A DNA stretch of 64,000 bases from Sediminibacillus halophilus (GTDB lineage: Bacteria; Bacillota; Bacilli; Bacillales; Amphibacillaceae): the NCBI RefSeq assembly GCF_900103695.1, contig NZ_FNHF01000001.1, positions 62,001 through 126,000 of the forward strand. Direction: 5' to 3'. The first letter of the stretch is position 1. Every line of letters begins with the position of its first letter. The position numbers and the translations under genes are program-made. Positions 25,494-34,694 of this stretch are shown here, one piece after another. Below the pieces are notes generated by a model. The model did no database searches. It saw only the letters and a list, made by a program, of their open reading frames with translations, and had not been told where the DNA came from.

Positions 25494-25958
25494 TTGGAAC
25501 ATCGAATCGACCGGATAAAAAAACAGCTGCACGCACAAAGTTATAAATTGACCCCTCAACGGGAGGCTACTGTACGCGTTCTGTTGGAACGGGAAGAGGA
25601 TCATTTGAGTGCAGAGGATGTCTACCTTCTTGTTAAAGAAAAAGCCCCTGAAATAGGTTTGGCTACTGTTTATCGTACTTTAGAATTGTTATCGGAACTT
25701 AAAATAGTCGACAAAATAAACTTTGGTGATGGTGTGTCCAGATACGATTTAAGAAAAGAAGGCGCAGCTCATTTTCATCACCATCTTGTTTGTATGGAAT
25801 GTGGTTCTGTTGAGGAAATAGAAGATGATTTATTGGAAGACGTGGAAAAGATCGTCCAAAATGATTGGGGTTTTCAAGTGAAAGATCACCGACTTACCTT
25901 CCATGGTGTTTGCAAAAATTGCCAGCTGGAAGCAGCTGAGAAAGCACATACCTCTTAA
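25494..25958 (+). CDS. fur: Ferric uptake regulator Fur
   Basis: 154 residues starting at TTG 25494, with GGAGGG at 25481-25486 and a start aligned to B. subtilis Fur (EHRIDRIKKQL against ENRIDRIKKQL). The winged helix is in SYKLTPQREATVRVLLE and LATVYRTLELL, the metal sites in AAHFHHHLVC, and the structural zinc cysteines in CMEC and CKNC. Fe2+-bound Fur represses iron uptake genes. An ATG at 25476 is in frame but would place the ribosome binding site inside the gene. Expression should be under PerR control by the two boxes upstream, linking iron and peroxide responses. Confidence 0.96.
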   Translation: MEHRIDRIKKQLHAQSYKLTPQREATVRVLLEREEDHLSAEDVYLLVKEKAPEIGLATVYRTLELLSELKIVDKINFGDGVSRYDLRKEGAAHFHHHLVCMECGSVEEIEDDLLEDVEKIVQNDWGFQVKDHRLTFHGVCKNCQLEAAEKAHTS

Positions 25959-26084
25959 GTCCGCTCGGAAATACTTTTGTCCTGAACAAGAATCTGTTAA
26001 TCTTAATTTGACGTATATTTTCCTGTTTTTTTGGCATATCTTTATTAATAGAAAAACTATTTATGAGATCGAGGAGATATGCCT

Positions 26085-26303
26085 ATGAAACCCGCATTGC
26101 TGCTGATCAAAGATGCGTTGAAAATATTCATCATTTTTACGGCTTGTACCCTCTTATTCTATTTCGGGCTAAGGGCGATGCATGCAGAATACCAGGATTA
26201 CCACCGTTATGACCCGCCGGAAGGAAGGGCGGTTAAAGTATTTAATCAGGATAACCAGGAATGGGTGGAACGTTTGTCGATATTTTTTCGATTAGGGGAG
26301 TAG
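26085..26303 (+). CDS. yqzK: Small membrane protein YqzK (DUF4227)
   Basis: 72 residues from ATG 26085, chosen over 26079 because GAGGAG at 26071-26076 gives 8-base spacing. One N-terminal membrane segment ([19 protein letters not shown]) then a soluble tail with [14 protein letters not shown], as in the DUF4227/YqzK family. Function unknown; it is always close to xerD in Bacillaceae. The stop is 8 bases before the xerD ATG. Confidence 0.85.
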   Translation: MKPALLLIKDALKIFIIFTACTLLFYFGLRAMHAEYQDYHRYDPPEGRAVKVFNQDNQEWVERLSIFFRLGE

Positions 26304-26311
26304 AAACGAAA

Positions 26312-27199
26312 ATGAAGGATGAAATGAATGACTTTTTCCATTACCTGACTGTTGAGAGGGGCTTGTCCGACAACACCCTGCAATCTTATAAAAGAGATTT
26401 GAAGAAATACCAGCTGTTCCTTACCGAAAATCTGGCTGTAGAGAGGTGGGAAACGGTTGATCGTCACCATATTATGCAATTTTTATATCATTTAAAGGAT
26501 AGTGGTAAATCATCAGCGACATTAGCCCGTACTTTGTCTTCTATACGATTGTTTCACCAGTTTATAGTCAGGGAATATGGTATCAGCAAAGATGCAAGTT
26601 TACATATTGAAACACCGAAGAAAGAAAGAAAGCTTCCCAAAGTTTTGTCCTCCGATGATGTGGACAAGCTGCTTAATATACCGGGAAAAGACGCACTTGC
26701 CATTCGGAATAAAGCCATGCTGGAAATGCTGTATGCCACCGGCCTCCGGGTTAGCGAACTGATTTCATTGAAAGTTACTGATCTTCACCTTACAATGGGG
26801 TTTGTCAGGTGCTTTGGTAAGGGATCAAAGGAAAGAATTGTTCCTTTAGGCAACATAGCAGGAGAAGCTGTGGAGAAATACATCGATTCTGCCCGTGGAA
26901 CGTTAGTCAATCGAAAGAATACAGAAGCGCTGTTTGTGAATCATCACGGAAACCAATTGACGAGACAAGGTTTTTGGAAAGTGTTGAAAGCGATTGCCAG
27001 AGACGCGGGGATAAACAAAGAAATTACCCCTCACACGCTTCGGCATTCTTTTGCTACGCATCTATTGGAAAACGGAGCTGATTTACGTTCTGTCCAGGAA
27101 ATGCTGGGGCATGCCGATATATCGACAACGCAAGTATATACACATGTAACAAAAGCTAGATTGAAGGATATTTACCAGGCTTATCATCCAAGGGCCTGA
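26312..27199 (+). CDS. xerD: Site-specific tyrosine recombinase XerD (RipX)
   Basis: 295 residues from ATG 26312; an earlier in-frame ATG at 26261 would overlap yqzK. Tyrosine recombinase core: first arginine in [21 protein letters not shown] (His, Arg) and [13 protein letters not shown] with the nucleophilic tyrosine. N-terminal SAM-like core-binding domain ([19 protein letters not shown]). With CodV/XerC it resolves chromosome dimers at dif. The typical XerD length and location (fur-yqzK-xerD-drm) make this assignment safe. Confidence 0.95.
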   Translation: MKDEMNDFFHYLTVERGLSDNTLQSYKRDLKKYQLFLTENLAVERWETVDRHHIMQFLYHLKDSGKSSATLARTLSSIRLFHQFIVREYGISKDASLHIETPKKERKLPKVLSSDDVDKLLNIPGKDALAIRNKAMLEMLYATGLRVSELISLKVTDLHLTMGFVRCFGKGSKERIVPLGNIAGEAVEKYIDSARGTLVNRKNTEALFVNHHGNQLTRQGFWKVLKAIARDAGINKEITPHTLRHSFATHLLENGADLRSVQEMLGHADISTTQVYTHVTKARLKDIYQAYHPRA

Positions 27200-27283
27200 C
27201 TTTGCTATTTCTATAGAAGTGTAAGCTAAGGTGATGTTCTACCTGGCGACATCGTTGCGGGCAAATAAGAAGTAAAGTATTTT

Positions 27284-27307
27284 TTGTAGTTGTCTGACAT
27301 CCTACAA
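27284..27307 (+). promoter_or_regulatory. Dyad upstream of deoB, possible operator
   Basis: TTGTAG and CTACAA form an interrupted inverted repeat (12-base spacer) that encloses TGTCTGACA, itself a near-palindrome. It lies about 64 bases before the deoB start. No regulator can be assigned. Confidence 0.3.
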
Positions 27308-27370
27308 CGTTTCATTTGCAGCATAATTGGTGATATTTAAGGGAAAGTAACCTACATAGGAGGGATCGTT

Positions 27371-28552
27371 GTGAAGGAATTTAATCGTGTTTTTTTAATT
27401 GTAATGGATTCTGTGGGAATAGGAGAAGCACCGGACGCAGAAAAATTCGATGACAAAGGTGCTGATACGTTAGGACATATTGCCGAACATATGGATGGCC
27501 TAAAAATGCCTCATATGGGGGAACTGGGTCTAAGTAATATTCGGGAAATAAAAGGCATCCCCACAGCGGCACAGCCGAAAGCCCATTATACGAAAATGCA
27601 GGAAGCATCCAATGGCAAGGACACCATGACGGGCCACTGGGAAATAATGGGTCTTAACATTCAACAGCCTTTCCGGACGTTCCCGGAAGGATTTCCTGAC
27701 GAATTGCTTGCTGAATTAGAGGAGAAAACCGGTCGAAAAATTATTGGGAACAAACCTGCATCCGGTACAGAGATTATCAAGGAACTCGGCAAAGAGCATA
27801 TGGAAACAGGAGCATTGATTGTCTATACTTCTGCCGATTCGGTACTGCAGATTGCAGCACACGAAGATGTTATACCGATAGAAGAACAGTACCGCATATG
27901 TGAAATCGCACGTGAATTGACACTCGATGAAAAATACATGGTCGGAAGGATTATCGCTCGTCCGTTTGTTGGAGAGCCTGGGGCGTTTGAACGAACTGCG
28001 AACAGACACGATTATGCGTTGAAACCTTTCGGGAGAACGGTGATGAATGAACTGGAAGATGGCGGACTGGATGTAATAGCACTTGGTAAAATTTCCGACA
28101 TTTATGATGGTGAGGGAGTAACCGAAGCTATCCGAACCGTAGATAATGATGACGGTATGACCAAGTTGGTTGAATCGATGGATAAAGAGTTTCGTGGTTT
28201 AAGCTTTTTGAATTTGGTCGATTTTGATGCGAAATATGGTCATCGTCGTGACCCGCAGGGGTATGGAGAAGCATTGGAGAGTTATGACGCCCGCTTGCCG
28301 GAAGTCTTGGAAAAGCTGAAAAGCGATGATCTATTGATTATTACAGCAGATCATGGAAACGACCCGATCCACCACGGAACCGACCATACGAGAGAATTTG
28401 TCCCGTTACTTGTTTACCATACAGGCATTGAAAACGGAACGGAAATGGAGATTAGAAAAACATTTGCCGATATAGGTGCAACCATTGCCGAAAATTTTGG
28501 TATTAGACTGCCGGAACACGGTCATAGCTTTTTGAAGGAAATCAGTCAATAA
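27371..28552 (+). CDS. deoB: Phosphopentomutase
   Basis: 393 residues from GTG 27371 behind GGAGGG. Alkaline-phosphatase superfamily: [14 protein letters not shown]-like metal site at the N terminus, DTMTGHWE with the phosphorylated threonine, and TADHGNDP and GTDHTRE as C-terminal metal ligands. It interconverts ribose-1-phosphate (or deoxyribose-1-phosphate) and the 5-phosphates. It heads the operon deoB-punA-pdp, so nucleoside phosphorylase products feed directly into it. Confidence 0.96.
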   Translation: MKEFNRVFLIVMDSVGIGEAPDAEKFDDKGADTLGHIAEHMDGLKMPHMGELGLSNIREIKGIPTAAQPKAHYTKMQEASNGKDTMTGHWEIMGLNIQQPFRTFPEGFPDELLAELEEKTGRKIIGNKPASGTEIIKELGKEHMETGALIVYTSADSVLQIAAHEDVIPIEEQYRICEIARELTLDEKYMVGRIIARPFVGEPGAFERTANRHDYALKPFGRTVMNELEDGGLDVIALGKISDIYDGEGVTEAIRTVDNDDGMTKLVESMDKEFRGLSFLNLVDFDAKYGHRRDPQGYGEALESYDARLPEVLEKLKSDDLLIITADHGNDPIHHGTDHTREFVPLLVYHTGIENGTEMEIRKTFADIGATIAENFGIRLPEHGHSFLKEISQ

Positions 28553-28564
28553 GGGGAGAAAACA

Positions 28565-29383
28565 ATGAATAGCAAAGCAATGAAGGAATCAGCGCAATAT
28601 ATCGAATCAAAGCTAGAAGGAAAACCGGCTATCGGCCTGATTCTTGGTTCTGGGCTCGGGGTTCTTGCAGAAGAAATTGAAGATCCCATCGTTATTCCGT
28701 ATAAATCGGTTCCTCACTTTCCAGAGTCAACCGTCTCGGGTCATAAAGGACAGTTGGTAGCTGGACGCCTGGAGGGAAAACAGGTAATTGCAATGCAGGG
28801 TCGTTTTCATTTCTATGAAGGATATCGCATGGATCAAGTTACGTTTCCTGTCCGTGTCATGAAGCTTCTAGGTGTAGAGGAACTGCTTGTAACAAATGCC
28901 GCTGGCGGAATTAATGAACAATTCGAACCGGGCGATTTGATGCTGATCGAGGACCATATCAATAACATGGGAACAAACCCGTTGATAGGTCCAAACGATG
29001 AAGAAATCGGACCACGTTTTCCGGATATGTCCCAGGCTTATAGCAGAGAATTGCTGAAACACGCCCGTAAGTGTGCGGAAGAGTTAGATTTATCCATCCA
29101 GCAGGGAGTTTATGTCGGTAATACCGGCCCGACGTATGAAACTGGAGCAGAAGTGAAAATGCTGCGTACGCTCGGGGGGGATGCTGTCGGAATGTCAACA
29201 GTTCCGGAAGTGATTGTTGCAGCACACATGGGAATCAAAGTACTGGGGATTTCTTGTATTTCAAATATGGCTGCGGGCATTCTCGACCAGCCGTTGTCTC
29301 ACCAGGAAGTAATCGAGACGACGGAGCGCGTAAGACAGGATTTTTTGAGTTTTGTTAAGAAAATAGTCAAAACTTTACCATGA
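28565..29383 (+). CDS. punA: Purine nucleoside phosphorylase I
   Basis: 272 residues, trimeric PNP family (PupG in B. subtilis). LILGSGLGVL, MQGRFHFYEGY and TNAAGGINEQFEPGDLMLI are the ligand-binding motifs; GMSTVPEVIVAAHMG is the purine pocket and EVI...H pattern. It phosphorolyses guanosine, inosine and their deoxy forms. 12 bases after deoB, GGGGAG ribosome binding site. Confidence 0.95.
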   Translation: MNSKAMKESAQYIESKLEGKPAIGLILGSGLGVLAEEIEDPIVIPYKSVPHFPESTVSGHKGQLVAGRLEGKQVIAMQGRFHFYEGYRMDQVTFPVRVMKLLGVEELLVTNAAGGINEQFEPGDLMLIEDHINNMGTNPLIGPNDEEIGPRFPDMSQAYSRELLKHARKCAEELDLSIQQGVYVGNTGPTYETGAEVKMLRTLGGDAVGMSTVPEVIVAAHMGIKVLGISCISNMAAGILDQPLSHQEVIETTERVRQDFLSFVKKIVKTLP

Positions 29384-29405
29384 TAAAATAAAAAGGTGAT
29401 AACTA

Positions 29406-30707
29406 ATGAGAATGGTCGATGTAATTCAGAAGAAACGGAATGGGCAGAAATTAACAGATTCAGAAATACGTTTTTTTGTCGAAGAATATACCGCCGGGAC
29501 TATCCCGGATTATCAAGCGGCAGCATTAATGATGGCCATATATTTTAAAGGAATGAGTGCTGATGAAACAGCGGTACTCACGGAAGCAATGGCAGCATCA
29601 GGAGATACAATCGATTTATCAGCCATTGAGGGGCACATAGTGGACAAACACTCCACTGGAGGCGTTGGAGATAAAATCACTTTTATAACGGGACCTTTGG
29701 TTGCTTCTGTAGGGGTGCCGGTGGCGAAAATGTCGGGAAGAGGACTGGGCCATACAGGTGGAACCTTGGACAAGCTGGAATCGATTTCCGGTTTTCACAT
29801 TGAGATGAGCAAAGAGGAGTTCATCTCGAATGTCAACAAGCATAAACTCTCTGTAGCGGGACAGACCGGCAACCTAGCTCCGGCAGATAAAAAGTTGTAT
29901 GCACTGAGGGATGTAACGGGTACGGTAGACTCCATTCCTTTGATTGCTGGTTCGATCATGAGTAAAAAACTAGCTTCTGGCGCGGACAGTATAGTGTTGG
30001 ATGTGAAAACTGGATCTGGGGCCTTTATGAAAACATTGGAGGAATCCAAGGCTTTGGCACAAGAGATGGTGAACATCGGCAACAAACTTGGCCGGAACAC
30101 AATTGCTGTTATTAGTGACATGAATCAGCCGCTTGGTTATGAAGTCGGTAATGCCAATGAAATCAAAGAAGCGGCAGAAGTTCTTCAAGGAAAAAAAGTG
30201 GAGGATTTACGAAATCTTGGTCTGGAGTTAGCAGCACACATGACCGTATTGGCCGGTGCTTTTCCGTCTTACCAAGAAGCTTATCAGGTACTTGAACAGA
30301 AACTAGACAACGGAGAGGCTTTTCAAGCATTCCGTACCTTCATTTCTGCACAAGGAGGGGATTTATCGATGATCGATGATCTATCCCGCCTGCCAGCTGC
30401 CGCCCATCACGTGGAGGTAATTTCCGACAAAGAAGGGTTTGTTGCGGAGATAGATGCCGAGTCGATAGGTGTTGCTGCCATGTACTTAGGTGCTGGCAGG
30501 GCGACCAAAGACGATAAAATAAATCATGCAGTAGGAATCACCCTTAACAAAAAGATAGGGGATGCAATTAAAAAAGGAGAGACGATAGCTGTTCTGCACA
30601 GTGAACAACCTAATCCGTCAGACTCTTTGTCTAAAGTCAAAGAAGCGTATAAAGTTTCGGAAGACAAGCCTAATAAGCATCAGTTAATATATGAAGTAAT
30701 CAAGTGA
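29406..30707 (+). CDS. pdp: Pyrimidine-nucleoside phosphorylase
   Basis: 433 residues, NP-II family. DKHSTGGVGDKITF and KMSGRGLGHTGGTLDKLES are the phosphate and nucleoside-binding signatures. It splits uridine, deoxyuridine and thymidine to base and sugar-1-phosphate. In B. subtilis pdp is in a different operon (with dra and nupC); here it completes a salvage operon with deoB and punA. A strong intrinsic terminator starts at its stop codon. Confidence 0.95.
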   Translation: MRMVDVIQKKRNGQKLTDSEIRFFVEEYTAGTIPDYQAAALMMAIYFKGMSADETAVLTEAMAASGDTIDLSAIEGHIVDKHSTGGVGDKITFITGPLVASVGVPVAKMSGRGLGHTGGTLDKLESISGFHIEMSKEEFISNVNKHKLSVAGQTGNLAPADKKLYALRDVTGTVDSIPLIAGSIMSKKLASGADSIVLDVKTGSGAFMKTLEESKALAQEMVNIGNKLGRNTIAVISDMNQPLGYEVGNANEIKEAAEVLQGKKVEDLRNLGLELAAHMTVLAGAFPSYQEAYQVLEQKLDNGEAFQAFRTFISAQGGDLSMIDDLSRLPAAAHHVEVISDKEGFVAEIDAESIGVAAMYLGAGRATKDDKINHAVGITLNKKIGDAIKKGETIAVLHSEQPNPSDSLSKVKEAYKVSEDKPNKHQLIYEVIK

Positions 30708-30709
30708 AA

Positions 30710-30740
30710 AAAATGACCCGCCAAAAGCGGGTCATTTTTT
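30710..30740 (+). terminator. Intrinsic terminator of deoB-punA-pdp
   Basis: AAAAATGACCCGC (30710-30722) pairs with GCGGGTCATTTTT (30728-30740), loop of five; further Ts follow. Confidence 0.93.
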
Positions 30741-30800
30741 TTGTTATAAATTGTCCTACATATGGAAAAAATAACAATACTAACATTTGGAGGTATTGCT

Positions 30801-32000
30801 ATGAAAAAAACAATCTTGTTACTAGCTTTTTTATTGGTTTTCTCTGGCGTTTTGCCAGTCAATATGATGGCCGAGGAAAATACAGCGGAACAAAACAAAG
30901 AACAGACATCAGAGGATCAGCTGAATCTCGCAGAGAATTCCCAATCAGCAATTTTGCTGGAGCGAGACACAGGAAAAATCTTATATGAAAAAGATGCTCA
31001 TAAGCAATTGCCGCCGGCGAGCATGACGAAAATCATGACCATGATTCTTATTATGGAAGCTTTGGATGAAGGAAAAATCACGTTAGACGAAAAGGTAAGA
31101 GTGAGCGATTATGCTGCATCAATGGGCGGATCACAAATTTTTCTGGAAGCTGGAGAAGAAATGAAGGTACAGGATCTTTTGATGGGGGTTGCGGTAGCTT
31201 CCGGAAATGATGCAAGTGTTGCACTGGCAGAAAGAATAGCTGGAAGTGAACAAGCGTTTGTCAAAATGATGAATGATAAAGCAAGACAACTTGGATTGGA
31301 AAACACACGCTTCCAAAATCCCACAGGTCTCCCTGCAGAAGGGCATTTCAGCACGGCTTATGATATGGCCGTTATGGCAAAGGAACTGTTGAAGCATGAG
31401 GAGATAACAGAGTACACGGGTACTTATGATGGCTATTTACGTGAAGGCACCGAAGATGAATTTTGGCTGGTCAACACGAATAAACTGGTTAAATTCTATC
31501 CGGGTGTCGACGGGTTGAAAACCGGTTATACCTCTGAAGCGAAATATTGCTTGACCGCTACAGCGAAGAAAAACGATATGCGAGTCGTTGCCGTTGTCTT
31601 GGGAGCAGATACAACGAAAAAACGGAATAGTGATGTTACTCAAATGCTGGATTATGCATTTAATCATTTTGATACCAAACAACTGTTCAAAAGCAACCAA
31701 CCAGTTTCAAAGTTAAGCTTATTAAAAGCAGCGAATGAGTCGATTGATGTGGTGACGGAAGAACCTATTTCGTTGATTTATAAAAAAGGAGAACCGTTGG
31801 AAAACATAGATACAAATGTAGTGATGCAGGAAGATATAACGCTTCCTTTGAAGATGGGAGATAAAGTTGGCAAGGTCGAGATAGTCCATAATGGAAAAGT
31901 ATTGTCGGAAACACCGCTCATTGTGAAAGAAAATGTGGATCATGCTGGCTATTGGCAGCTATTCAAAAGGACATTCCACGCCATGTTGAAAAAGCAGTGA
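30801..32000 (+). CDS. dacF: D-alanyl-D-alanine carboxypeptidase DacF
   Basis: 399 residues from ATG 30801 (TTGGAGG). Sec signal peptide of about 28 residues, then a low-molecular-weight PBP domain: SMTK (SxxK), SGND (SxN) and GLKTGYT (KTG). The C-terminal beta-domain (PBP5_C) and amphipathic membrane anchor (YWQLFKRTFHAMLKKQ) complete the usual architecture. It trims pentapeptides in the cortex or forespore wall; B. subtilis dacF is forespore-specific and lies upstream of spoIIAA, as here. Confidence 0.95.
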   Translation: MKKTILLLAFLLVFSGVLPVNMMAEENTAEQNKEQTSEDQLNLAENSQSAILLERDTGKILYEKDAHKQLPPASMTKIMTMILIMEALDEGKITLDEKVRVSDYAASMGGSQIFLEAGEEMKVQDLLMGVAVASGNDASVALAERIAGSEQAFVKMMNDKARQLGLENTRFQNPTGLPAEGHFSTAYDMAVMAKELLKHEEITEYTGTYDGYLREGTEDEFWLVNTNKLVKFYPGVDGLKTGYTSEAKYCLTATAKKNDMRVVAVVLGADTTKKRNSDVTQMLDYAFNHFDTKQLFKSNQPVSKLSLLKAANESIDVVTEEPISLIYKKGEPLENIDTNVVMQEDITLPLKMGDKVGKVEIVHNGKVLSETPLIVKENVDHAGYWQLFKRTFHAMLKKQ

Positions 32001-32043
32001 TTTTTTCGGGTTTTACCGAACCTGCACTTCTTTTGTCACCTTG

Positions 32044-32070
32044 CAGGATTCATGATCACCGGTAAAGAAA
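32044..32070 (+). promoter_or_regulatory. Candidate SigH promoter of spoIIA
   Basis: CAGGATT at 32044-32050 and AAAGAAA at 32064-32070, spacer 13, partly match the SigH pattern (AGGAnnT and GAAT). Supported mainly by the known SigH control of spoIIA. Confidence 0.35.
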
Positions 32071-32105
32071 AGATTCACTACAGAAACAGTAAGGAGGAAT
32101 CAGTA

Positions 32106-32459
32106 GTGAGTCTAAAAACGCAATTCACAACCAAAGAGAATGTTTTATTGGTTCGTCTCTCAGGAGAGCTTGACCACCATACTTCTGATCGATTGAAAAA
32201 GGAGTGGCAGCAGGCAATCAGAGAAAACAACGCCAAGCACGTAATCCTGAATTTAGAGGACTTAAGCTTTATGGACAGCTCTGGATTGGGAGTTTTTCTG
32301 GGGAGGTACAAAGAAGTGATGCAATTAGGAGGAGAGATGGTCGTCTGTTCAATATCTCCTGCGGTGAAACGATTGTTTGATTTGTCTGGGCTGTTTAAAA
32401 TCATTCGTCTGGAAGAAAGTGAAGAGTATGCATTGCTTCGTCTGGGGGTAGCATCATGA
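32106..32459 (+). CDS. spoIIAA: Anti-sigma F factor antagonist SpoIIAA
   Basis: 117 residues from GTG 32106, with AAGGAGG 8-9 bases upstream; an earlier in-frame ATG (32052) is unsupported. STAS domain with the phosphorylatable serine at position 58 in [15 protein letters not shown], exactly as in B. subtilis. Dephosphorylated SpoIIAA binds SpoIIAB and frees SigF in the forespore. It overlaps spoIIAB by ATGA. Confidence 0.97.
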   Translation: MSLKTQFTTKENVLLVRLSGELDHHTSDRLKKEWQQAIRENNAKHVILNLEDLSFMDSSGLGVFLGRYKEVMQLGGEMVVCSISPAVKRLFDLSGLFKIIRLEESEEYALLRLGVAS

Positions 32460-32896
32460 AAAATAATATGCATTTGGAATTCACCAGTGTTAGTGAAAAT
32501 GAAGCTTTTGCCCGGGTAACGGTCGCTTCTTTCATCGCACAACTGGATCCGACGATGGACGAATTGACGGAACTGAAAACCGTTGTGTCGGAGGCAGTTA
32601 CCAATTCTATCATTCATGGGTACGAAAACCGGCAAGACCAAAAGATTTATATCAGCTGTTCGATCGAGGAAGATGAAATTGAATTAGTCATCAGGGATGA
32701 GGGAATCGGCATCTCAGATATCGACGAAGCGGTACAGCCACTGTACACTTCCAAACCAGAATTGGAACGCTCGGGCATGGGTTTCACGATCATGGAAAAT
32801 TTTATGGATAAGGTTGAGGTTGTTTCACACCCCGGAGAAGGCACCACGCTTAAGTTGTACAAACAACTAAAGAAGAGTAAAACCTTGTGCAATTAA
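32456..32896 (+). CDS. spoIIAB: Anti-sigma F factor SpoIIAB
   Basis: 146 residues, GHKL serine kinase. N box in [14 protein letters not shown]1 box [10 protein letters not shown]2 box SGMGFTIM. It binds and inhibits SigF and phosphorylates SpoIIAA. Coupled to spoIIAA by ATGA and 4 bases before the sigF start. Confidence 0.97.
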   Translation: MKNNMHLEFTSVSENEAFARVTVASFIAQLDPTMDELTELKTVVSEAVTNSIIHGYENRQDQKIYISCSIEEDEIELVIRDEGIGISDIDEAVQPLYTSKPELERSGMGFTIMENFMDKVEVVSHPGEGTTLKLYKQLKKSKTLCN

Positions 32897-32906
32897 GGGG
32901 ATGCCT

Positions 32907-33662
32907 ATGGAAATAGAGCTCAAGAAAACGCATAAAGATGACCCTTTGACAAATGAACAGGTAAAAGAATTGATTTTAAAAAGCCAAGAAGGCGATCAGA
33001 TTTCAAGGGACCGGCTTGTAGAAAATAATGTCAGACTGGTTTGGTCCGTCGTTCAGCGGTTTATCAACCGGGGGTACGATCCGGATGATTTATTTCAGAT
33101 TGGATGTATCGGCTTGCTGAAATCTATTGATAAGTTTGATTTGTCTTATGATGTTCGCTTTAGCACGTATGCTGTCCCAATGATTATCGGAGAGATTCAG
33201 CGGTTTATAAGGGATGATGGAAGCGTCAAGGTAAGCAGGTCCTTGAAGGAAACAGGAAACAAGATACGAAAAGCAAAGGATGAGTTGACCAAGGCAATGG
33301 GACGTGGGCCGACCGTTAGCGAAATCGCTGAAAAATTGGAGATTTCACCGGAGGAAGTAGTCCATGCTCAAGAGGCTTCTAAACTACCTCATTCCATTCA
33401 TGAAACGGTTTATGAGAATGATGGTGATCCCATCACCCTTTTAGATCAAATTGCGGAAACAGATACGAAGTGGTTTGATAAGATCGCATTACAAGATGCA
33501 ATTCGGAATTTGGAAAAAAGAGAAAGACTGATTGTTTACTTACGTTATTATAAGGACCAGACACAATCAGAAGTGGCTGAGCGGCTGGGAATTTCTCAAG
33601 TGCAAGTATCCAGGCTTGAAAAGCGCATTCTCCAATATATAAAGGACCAGATAGGTGTTTAG
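32907..33662 (+). CDS. sigF: RNA polymerase sporulation sigma factor SigF
   Basis: 251 residues from ATG 32907 (AAGGGG at 32895-32900); ATG 32901 is in frame but abuts the ribosome binding site. Sigma-70 regions 2 (DPDDLFQIGCIGLLKSIDKF) and 4 (QSEVAERLGISQVQVSRLEK) are intact. First compartment-specific forespore sigma factor. Third gene of spoIIA. A 1-kb gene-free repeat region separates it from spoVAA. Confidence 0.97.
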   Translation: MEIELKKTHKDDPLTNEQVKELILKSQEGDQISRDRLVENNVRLVWSVVQRFINRGYDPDDLFQIGCIGLLKSIDKFDLSYDVRFSTYAVPMIIGEIQRFIRDDGSVKVSRSLKETGNKIRKAKDELTKAMGRGPTVSEIAEKLEISPEEVVHAQEASKLPHSIHETVYENDGDPITLLDQIAETDTKWFDKIALQDAIRNLEKRERLIVYLRYYKDQTQSEVAERLGISQVQVSRLEKRILQYIKDQIGV

Positions 33663-33707
33663 AAAAAATTTTGTCGCATGCTTTTTTTCATCCGTCACAT
33701 GTGATAG

Positions 33708-33886
33708 AAACTGCGCAGTAACTGTAATGGGAAGTCCATTGCCTATTCAAAAAGCGTGTTAACCACCGCTTCGGCAGCATACTTCGCTTTCCGCGGGCAC
33801 GGCTTCAGCTAACTTGGTAAAGAAAACCGCTTTCCCAAGTGGATCTTCAGCTCGCGCTGTTCCCGCAGGAGTCTGCGTATGCTGCC
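33708..33886 (+). repeat. Dispersed palindromic repeat, long copy
   Basis: Starts with AAACTGCGCAGTAACT, then a spacer matching (opposite strand) 57698-57771, then a nested palindrome: outer arms GGCAGCATAC (33773-33782) and GTATGCTGCC (33877-33886), inner CGCTTTCCGCGG (33785) and CCGCAGGAGTC (33863). The GCTTC direct repeat flanks a 34-base block that is missing in the 57.7-kb copy. Confidence 0.75.
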
Positions 33887-34144
33887 TGTGCTAAGAAGCA
33901 TGCTGAATGACGCAAGCGTAGATACCTTTTCCTTGAGACTCAACAAGCTATCTTAAAAAAGGTTGTCAGGAAATAGGTTCTTCTTTTCATAAAAAGACAG
34001 TGGGGGTCCGTCTTTTCTCCTTCTCTTAGACTTTCTGCTTGTTCTCCCAGCTATGTCTTTTGATAAGACGGTTCATGGAGTACCAAGTGAATCCAAAAAA
34101 TGTCTAGTACCCTCGTTTATAAACAGGAAGCTGTTCCTAGCGAA

Positions 34145-34317
34145 GGAAATACCCGAAGACTCCTGCGGGAGGAAAGGCCTCGGTGAGATCCCGCAGAGCG
34201 TGAGCTCGAGGAAGCTCACCAGCCGCCCGCGGAAAGCGCAGGGTATTTCCGCAGCGTGGGACTTCACCACTCCTATAAAATGGTCCAAGCACTACAAGGG
34301 AAGTTACTGCGCAGTTT
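34145..34317 (-). repeat. Dispersed palindromic repeat, second copy
   Basis: GGAAATACCC (34145-34154) pairs with GGGTATTTCC (34241-34250), with an apical stem GTGAGCT/AGCTCAC (34200-34219) and the shared GACTCCTGCGG and CCGCGGAAAGCG modules. It ends with AGTTACTGCGCAGTTT (34302-34317), the exact reverse complement of the start of the first copy, so the two copies face each other. Confidence 0.75.
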
Positions 34318-34360
34318 ATATTTTTTCTGCCACTACTCTTCAATTCATTAAATGAAATCA

Positions 34361-34386
34361 GCCGCCAGTATGACTGGCGGCTTTTG
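34361..34386 (+). terminator. Intrinsic terminator before spoVA
   Basis: GCCGCCAGT (34361-34369) and ACTGGCGGC (34373-34381), three-base loop, then TTTT. Likely ends spoIIA readthrough. Confidence 0.75.
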
Positions 34387-34585
34387 CATTGTCGTGAAAC
34401 GAATCACTAGATACCCTCTCACTTTCTCCAAACGCTCGTCTGCTTTTTAGGGCAGTTCATCTCCGAAAGGCTTTCTACGGGAAAGGTACATTTCATTTCC
34501 AATCTTATGCACCGACATTCCTGTCTTTTTGACGCTGATTTCTCTCAAATTTCAGTTACAAGTATTTTTACACTAAAGAATTCCA

Positions 34586-34612
34586 TGAATTTTCCCGTTT
34601 TTAAAATATACA
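34586..34612 (+). promoter_or_regulatory. Candidate SigG promoter of spoVA
   Basis: TGAATT at 34586-34591 and TATACA at 34607-34612 resemble the SigG/SigF pattern TGAATA and CATACTA, with slightly short spacing. Weak evidence; spoVA is SigG-dependent in B. subtilis. Confidence 0.3.
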
Positions 34613-34694
34613 GGAGAGGTTTTATTCTGTTTATGCATGTTTAAGGAACCGGTTATCCATAATAAGGACGAGTCCGACAGTGGAGGTGGCTGAT

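Larger units (their letters stand above)
33663..34679. other. Gene-poor 1-kb interval carrying two palindromic repeats
   Basis: Between sigF and spoVAA I find no convincing gene. The interval holds repeat copies at 33708-33886 and 34145-34317, a terminator at 34361, and a candidate forespore promoter near 34586. ORFs of up to 100 codons in the repeats are by-products of their GC-rich palindromes. Confidence 0.7.

Noticed and set aside
26079-26312. Possible frameshift between yqzK and xerD because an xerD-frame ORF begins inside yqzK
   Set aside because: Both genes have full family length with their own ribosome binding sites; the overlap is only an open frame.
32078-32641. 187-codon minus-strand ORF across spoIIAA-spoIIAB
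   Set aside because: Antisense to two certain genes, no family resemblance.
34053-34355. 100-codon plus-strand ORF in the repeat region
   Set aside because: It consists of the palindromic repeat; no ribosome binding site fits and other repeat copies do not keep the frame.
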